Shown here in pieces: positions 48,901 to 51,641 of a stretch of DNA of 51,641 nt. Within the stretch, counting starts at the first letter, position 1. Every line of letters begins with the position of its first letter. Where the stretch lies: positions 1-51,641 of the forward strand of contig JACMRG010000325.1 of NCBI GenBank assembly GCA_014376585.1, in the 5' to 3' direction. The DNA is from Opitutaceae bacterium. Its GTDB lineage: Bacteria > Verrucomicrobiota > Verrucomicrobiia > Opitutales > Opitutaceae. The position numbers and the translations under genes were made by a program. Below the pieces are notes generated by a model. It did no database searches and had not been told where the DNA came from. It saw only the letters and a list, made by a program, of their open reading frames with translations.

Positions 48901-49525
48901 GATCGAGGACGAGGACTACAACCGCATCGTGCTCGGCGACATCCTCGCGAAGATGAACTACACCGTCGATTGGGCCACCACGGGGGCCGAGGCCATCCGC
49001 CTCGCGCAGGAGAACGGCTACGACATCATCCTCACCGACTACCGGCTGCCCGACACCAACGGCGTCGAGCTCACCAAAAAAATTCTCCAACTGTGCCCGG
49101 TGCCGAAGCCGGCCGTCTTCGCCGTCACCGCCTACTCGACGCGCGAGCGCCGCGACGAATGCCTCGCCGCCGGCATGGCCGGCTTCATCAGCAAGCCGAT
49201 CACGCTCGAAAAACTTCGCACCACGCTCGCCGGCTGGGGCGACCGCCAGCTCACCACGATCTCGCTCGAAGCTTCGGGCCGCGCGTTCCGACCGGCGACG
49301 ACGACGCGCCCGGCCGAGACCGACGCGCTCTGGCACGAGGTGAAAAAGCTGGCCGCGCTCGACGGTCCGCGCGCCGCGGATCAGGCGCACCGGCTCAATA
49401 ATCTCTGCCGCAGCCACGCGCAGATCGATCTCGCCGAGCAACTCGAACTGCTGGAAGGCGCCCTCGAACGCGACGAGCCCGCGGCCCGGTTGATCTCCGC
49501 GGTCGAGCGGTTGCTGCGCACCTAG
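45932..49525 (+). CDS. large propeller/Y_Y_Y hybrid histidine kinase
   Basis: A 1197-residue protein. A signal peptide (LLKGMALLCFLTVAIAPTRA) is followed by a periplasmic beta-propeller of two-component-regulator type (repeats such as GRLWVGTNRGISLLES), then a Y_Y_Y-like domain (about 590-690) and a membrane helix at about 697-716. Next come a coiled segment (RRRNLELERIVAERTRELAE-like) and HisKA with His754 in SMSHEIRNPMNGVIGL. The ATPase domain has N-box YLNNAMKYG and G2 RGTGLGLAICQRY; its G1 motif is degenerate (VTSSGPTIE). A receiver domain carries Asp1036 in ILTDYRLPDTNG, and a C-terminal Hpt-like helix has His1153 in QAHRLNNLCRSH (the usual K-G is changed). It senses an extracytoplasmic ligand. 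It is divergent from the peptide-YcaO operon and likely pairs with the response regulator downstream. The first 1.2 kb is more AT-rich than the rest. Confidence 0.9.
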   Translation: MDYLLKGMALLCFLTVAIAPTRAVEAEAAPLAVIFGANQLQGEISITQLAVGPDGQVIAAGERVGFYEDGRWEFLPQTRTAGVRCLLVDGDTLWVSSINEIGRLKLPLNRTSSYEKLDLPSMATAGDIWYLARRTDTLIATSKEDVWFIQLPRVEVKKISLPNSGRLVLHSFEGKLLLTSKGNAPLEVGDGQLMSFESPLVDSTDRIWVGTPPPYIVAREIYKKQGERYRPVMSLKTDKDPFLLTSVSRWEELLAITTYNKGLILVRPGTAGFKVISQLSTLPSLGAIHAAADQKGRLWVGTNRGISLLESFRFGGTLVTKDYPVTAFKSEGLLINYEDRAEYRSQNGQLERRQRIFGFLQTTHGLALGTWEKLAVGEKEFRLPGSSVDVITELPDGRLLATSGERLYSVDYTTGRTERLKEPQGEVTGMAVVGDTLWAATVTGELLRSPVAPPLAFTKFAALPKSAGTALHRFGDTLIVANAEGVCFGEHLRVVGRTAGLRSPRLATTADGAVWLLGEQDGHWRLGRLRREGDLVSWETVEAKGLTQLSGVHALSAGGGTLTICGGASILELEAAELKPAYRLAAPRLQFTFQDPQSGVATTRGAPPAELSADNNSLTFNGTLPYDEFGERPAFERRLLPTETGWVPTKAGESVAYLSLSPRAYTLEVRATHLGRTGPVARQEFAVLAPWYLARTALGGYALGTALFSFFIYRLRTHQIRRRNLELERIVAERTRELAEASAAKSEFVASMSHEIRNPMNGVIGLVNILRDQPVLPRQANHLRLLQSCAEQLRATVDDILDFSKIEARRIGLEKTTFDLCDTLEAAAASVDPGGTAITFVDKIPTGVSLRGDAGKLRQIFANYLNNAMKYGVPPGARVSTILTPVAEGIRLTLSVTSSGPTIEKDKLDGLFLSFTRGQDAIERNIRGTGLGLAICQRYAEAMGGEVGAVSTHGETTFYLNVPFEKIGAVDHVEPATPTPHPTLPARALAIEDEDYNRIVLGDILAKMNYTVDWATTGAEAIRLAQENGYDIILTDYRLPDTNGVELTKKILQLCPVPKPAVFAVTAYSTRERRDECLAAGMAGFISKPITLEKLRTTLAGWGDRQLTTISLEASGRAFRPATTTRPAETDALWHEVKKLAALDGPRAADQAHRLNNLCRSHAQIDLAEQLELLEGALERDEPAARLISAVERLLRT

Positions 49526-49554
49526 CGTCGGCGAGCGCGGCGGTGACGAGCGCC

Positions 49555-50196
49555 CTACTGCAGCCGCGCCGGCGTGGTGAAGCCGGTCTTCAACGCGTAG
49601 GTCTGCACCTCCCTGGCCGAGTGCAGGTCGAGTTTTTCCATGACGTTGCGCCGATGGGTGATCGCCGTGCTGACGCTGATGCCCAGCGTCGCGGCGACCT
49701 CGGCATCGGTGAAGCCGGTGCCGATGTAGCGCATGACTTCCTGCTCCCGCGGCGAAAGTTTTTTCTCAAAGGATTCCGGCTGGTGGAACAGCGCGCGTTT
49801 CCGCTCGGTGAAGCGCGGGCTGAAAAACGAGCCGCCCGCCGCCACCATCTGGATGGCGGTGAGCAGCACCTTGGTCTCTTCATCCTTGTGGACGAAGCCC
49901 TGCGCAAAACTCCGGTTCACCCGGTGCACGACATAGTCTTCGCACGACGAGGAGAGCAGCAGCACGGGCACGGAAAGATGGCGGCTGGTGAGATCGTCCA
50001 GAAAATCGAGCCCGTCGCCGTCGGGCAGGCGGATATCAAGCAGCAGCAGATCGACGGTGGAGAGCACCGCGATGTTGGCCCGCAGTTCCTCCAGCGAGCC
50101 GGCCTCCAGCGCGACCTTGCCCTTGCATTCGCCTACGAGGAGCCGCCGCAGCATACTGCGAAACATCACTTGATCCTCGACCAAGGCGAATTTCAT
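49555..50196 (-). CDS. NarL/FixJ-type response regulator (LuxR HTH)
   Basis: A 213-residue two-domain regulator. The receiver begins MKFALVEDQVMFRSMLRRLL, with the phospho-Asp in VDLLLLDIRLPDGDGLDFLD (about residue 54) and the Lys in AQGFVHKDEETK. The LuxR-type HTH at the C-terminus is KKLSPREQEVMRYIGTGFTD, AEVAATLGISVSTAITHRRN and VMEKLDLHSAREV. It converges on the hybrid kinase with 29 bp between stops. By position it may receive phosphate from either kinase of this locus and regulate the peptide operon; inference only. Confidence 0.9.
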   Translation of the reverse strand: MKFALVEDQVMFRSMLRRLLVGECKGKVALEAGSLEELRANIAVLSTVDLLLLDIRLPDGDGLDFLDDLTSRHLSVPVLLLSSSCEDYVVHRVNRSFAQGFVHKDEETKVLLTAIQMVAAGGSFFSPRFTERKRALFHQPESFEKKLSPREQEVMRYIGTGFTDAEVAATLGISVSTAITHRRNVMEKLDLHSAREVQTYALKTGFTTPARLQ

Positions 50197-50360
50197 CGCC
50201 GCCCACTAGCAGGCGGATGCCTGCGCGGGGCGAGCAGGATTTTGGCCCGCAGGGAAACCGGGGTATGATTAATTTTGCGCGGGCCGGGGACCGGGCTGGG
50301 TAGCGGACGACGTAGGATGTCGGCTAAAAATCAACAAACGCGGACGGCCCAGTTATGTTC

Positions 50361-50747
50361 TCACCAAAGAACCGCCACGCCGGCCCAGCGCCTGATCTCC
50401 TGGTCGTGGGTGATAAGCGTCAGTTTGTGCTCCAGAGCGGTAGCGCAGATCAACCGGTCGGCAGGGTCTTTGTCCGGCCAGTTCAGTTGCACGGAACGCC
50501 ACGCGATTTTAGGCGTGAGGGGCAGGATACGGAAACGGTGGCCGAGGTCGTCGAGCCAGGTGGCCGCATCGGGCTGGAGGTCAATCTCGCCGGTGTGCGC
50601 TTTGCGGGCGATCTCCAGCAGGTTGATGGCGGCGATTCCCAAATCGTCCGCATCGGCACCGCCGGCGAGGGTGCGCACTTTTGAGGATAGCCGGGGCGAT
50701 GACTCCGCGATCCAAAGGACCGCGTGGGTATCGAGCAGGTATTTCAT
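50361..50747 (-). CDS. PIN-domain toxin (VapC-like)
   Basis: A 128-residue endoribonuclease-type toxin. PIN acidic residues are visible: MKYLLDTHAVLWIAES (first Asp), INLLEIARKAHTGEI (Glu), DKDPADRLICATALEHKL (Asp-x-x-Asp) and THDQEI (late Asp). The spacing and the T-H-A-x-L-W variant place it among VapC-type toxins paired with Phd-like antitoxins. The ATG complementary to 50745-50747 overlaps the antitoxin stop by one base (TGATG). Codon use is like its neighbours. A 164-bp gap separates it from the response regulator gene. Confidence 0.88.
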   Translation of the reverse strand: MKYLLDTHAVLWIAESSPRLSSKVRTLAGGADADDLGIAAINLLEIARKAHTGEIDLQPDAATWLDDLGHRFRILPLTPKIAWRSVQLNWPDKDPADRLICATALEHKLTLITHDQEIRRWAGVAVLW

Positions 50748-50968
50748 CAGGCCAGCGGACCCCATTCTTCGATAGGAATAGCCGGACCTTCGCGCAGTTT
50801 GCCGAGCTTGGCGCGACCGGCCATGCAGCCGAGCACGCCGGTGCCGCGGCGGCGGGCGCGAAATTCAAACGCCTGCCCCTCGGCTTCCACGACGATTACC
50901 GTGCCGGTGGCGGCCAACCGACGCATCCGTGGAAACTCGCGCTGGAACGCGCGGATGTTGGTTTTCAT
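50747..50968 (-). CDS. Phd/VapB-type antitoxin
   Basis: The 73-residue protein has an N-terminal Phd/YefM-like fold: MKTNIRAFQREFPRMRRLAA, then TGTVIVVEAEGQAFEFRARR, where the strand-turn VIVVEAEGQ is typical. The C-terminal part (GKLREGPAIPIEEWGPLA) is the usual disordered toxin-binding tail. It precedes the PIN toxin with a one-base overlap, so both are translated together. A perfect 20-bp palindrome lies immediately before the start, the expected site of autorepression. Confidence 0.82.
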   Translation of the reverse strand: MKTNIRAFQREFPRMRRLAATGTVIVVEAEGQAFEFRARRRGTGVLGCMAGRAKLGKLREGPAIPIEEWGPLA

Positions 50969-50972
50969 GAGT

Positions 50973-50992
50973 GTCAGTCAGTAATGACTGAC
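50973..50992. promoter_or_regulatory. palindromic operator upstream of the antitoxin gene
   Basis: GTCAGTCA-GTAA-TGACTGAC is a perfect inverted repeat with 8-bp arms and a 4-nt spacer. It begins 4 bp before the ATG of the Phd/VapB-type gene. Such antitoxins with their toxins bind palindromes of this kind to repress the operon. Confidence 0.7.
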
Positions 50993-51118
50993 GACGGAGT
51001 CAAATCGGGAGTCGGGTGCGCCGGGTTCGTGTGGCGAAGGCTCGGAGCGAGCTTGGTTGCACTCCCACAAAATGACAAAATATCGCCGGGCGCTTTTGAG
51101 CCGCCCACTGATCTCCCA

Positions 51119-51406
51119 TCAGTCCGAATAAACAACGACGAGAGATGCATACGTTAAGGCAACGCGTTTCTTGGTGTCGAGATTTGGGAAGGGTCCCCAA
51201 AGCACTACGTGGTCTTCGTTTGCCTCTACGATTTGTAGCCGTCCGCTTTCATCAATCTGAACTTGGGCCCATCCGTGTTGAAAATCCAAGTTCACGCGTC
51301 TTCCTATCATGCGATTCAAGAGTTTCTTCATGCGTCCTCGGCTATGGACGACGGGGTAGGCGTCATCAATCCGTTTTCGAAATCCAAAAGTGACGAAAAC
51401 TATCAA
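51119..51406 (-). CDS. hypothetical small protein, unrecognised
   Basis: The longest frame is 95 residues. The more convincing start is ATG complementary to 51329-51331 (MKKLLNRMIGRRVNLDFQHG), giving 70 residues; the preceding 25 codons are less protein-like. The conserved-looking part, WAQVQIDESGRLQIVEANED then HVVLWGPFPNLDTKKRVALT and YASLVVVYSD, reads as a small five-stranded barrel of SH3/Sm-like type. The gene is in an AT-richer region next to the toxin-antitoxin pair and an IS start, so it may be accessory. Function unknown. Confidence 0.5.
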   Translation of the reverse strand: MIVFVTFGFRKRIDDAYPVVHSRGRMKKLLNRMIGRRVNLDFQHGWAQVQIDESGRLQIVEANEDHVVLWGPFPNLDTKKRVALTYASLVVVYSD

Positions 51407-51576
51407 ACAGCGACCGGTTAGTTGCTGATTTTCTTATTTACCAGTTCGGGTAGAATAAGTCCGGTTGTCCCAAGGCGGTGGATTTTCTTTTTTTGGGCTC
51501 ACCTAGGCCGTGTCTTCGAAATAAACTGGGCGAGAAGTATTTTAAATTCCGATACTGAGTGCTTGCAACGAGGCTG

Positions 51577-51641
51577 ATGATATGTTCACATAATGTTGTG
51601 AAACAAGCGATAAGGTTCGTCCTGAGTGACAGGCACTGGGA
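51577..51641 (+). CDS. start of an IS5-like transposase (cut by window edge)
   Basis: From ATG 51577 (or GTG 51598) the frame reads MICSHNVVKQAIRFVLSDRH then W and runs off the window. F-V-L-S-D-x-x-W is the usual beginning of IS5-group transposases (L-S/T-D-x-Q-W-x-x-I). The upstream sequence is AT-rich, as at an IS boundary. The element lies on the plus strand, like the fragment at the window start. Only 14-21 codons are visible. Confidence 0.5.
   Translation, partial: MICSHNVVKQAIRFVLSDRHW

Noticed and set aside
47189-49441. Very long open frame antisense to the hybrid kinase
   Set aside because: It is the GC-rich shadow of a clear kinase gene, is rich in Arg/Ala/Gly/Asp and shows no domain. 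It was used only as an indicator of codon composition.

Overview
The window reads as a GC-rich chromosomal segment from a Gram-negative bacterium, most likely a verrucomicrobial (Opitutaceae-like) organism. This is an inference from gene content and style: a pyrophosphate-type phosphofructokinase, an SGNH hydrolase fused to a DUF1080 domain, a large propeller-type hybrid kinase, frequent GTG starts and weak Shine-Dalgarno sequences. Lipid A modification genes and an LptF/LptG permease show that the cell has an outer membrane with LPS. No rRNA, tRNA or CRISPR was seen.

Layout. 1-9.4 kb: the tail of an IS5-type transposase, a RarD permease, a small lipoprotein, a proline-rich membrane protein with repeated basic motifs, MarC, DusB, a PatB-type C-S lyase, two Hsp20 genes, a DCC-family protein, TerC and IPP isomerase. 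9.5-17.4 kb: an ebo gene cluster (eboB, eboE, eboC, eboD, eboF plus a small leading gene), known in other bacteria for moving a metabolite precursor to the periplasm. It is interrupted between eboC and eboD by about 2 kb of more AT-rich DNA carrying an IS630-type HTH fragment, hicB, a hicA with an in-frame stop, and two orphan genes. 17.6-23.2 kb: PPi-dependent phosphofructokinase, the SGNH/DUF1080 fusion, purB and holA. 23.3-32.3 kb: an arn cluster for 4-amino-4-deoxy-L-arabinose addition to lipid A, ordered arnT-arnB-arnC-arnA(formyltransferase)-arnA(dehydrogenase)-arnD, with the two ArnA halves as separate genes and an S41 protease gene on the opposite strand between them. 32.4-43.7 kb: LptF/G permease, HAD hydrolase, radical SAM protein, aspartyl-protease-like lipoprotein, an FdhD that lacks its catalytic core, a TPR protein, an M50 protease, a PrmB-like methyltransferase, a cytochrome c-fused urate hydroxylase (PuuD), a secreted protein of unknown function and a rhodanese.

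43.8-50.2 kb is the most unusual locus. A tight minus-strand operon encodes a 64-residue Sec-signal peptide, a short stand-alone YcaO-family protein, an 80-residue unknown protein and a soluble histidine kinase. A very large propeller/hybrid histidine kinase is encoded divergently 65 bp away, and a LuxR-type response regulator follows it. I propose a peptide-modification and signalling locus. No RiPP partner protein (ThiF/ocin, TfuA, dehydrogenase, peptidase-transporter) is nearby, so the YcaO substrate is unknown.

The end of the window holds a Phd/VapB-PIN toxin-antitoxin pair with a clear palindromic operator, a small unknown gene, and the first codons of an IS5-like transposase. Intergenic gaps carry at least five different families of long imperfect palindromes and several REP-like hairpins.
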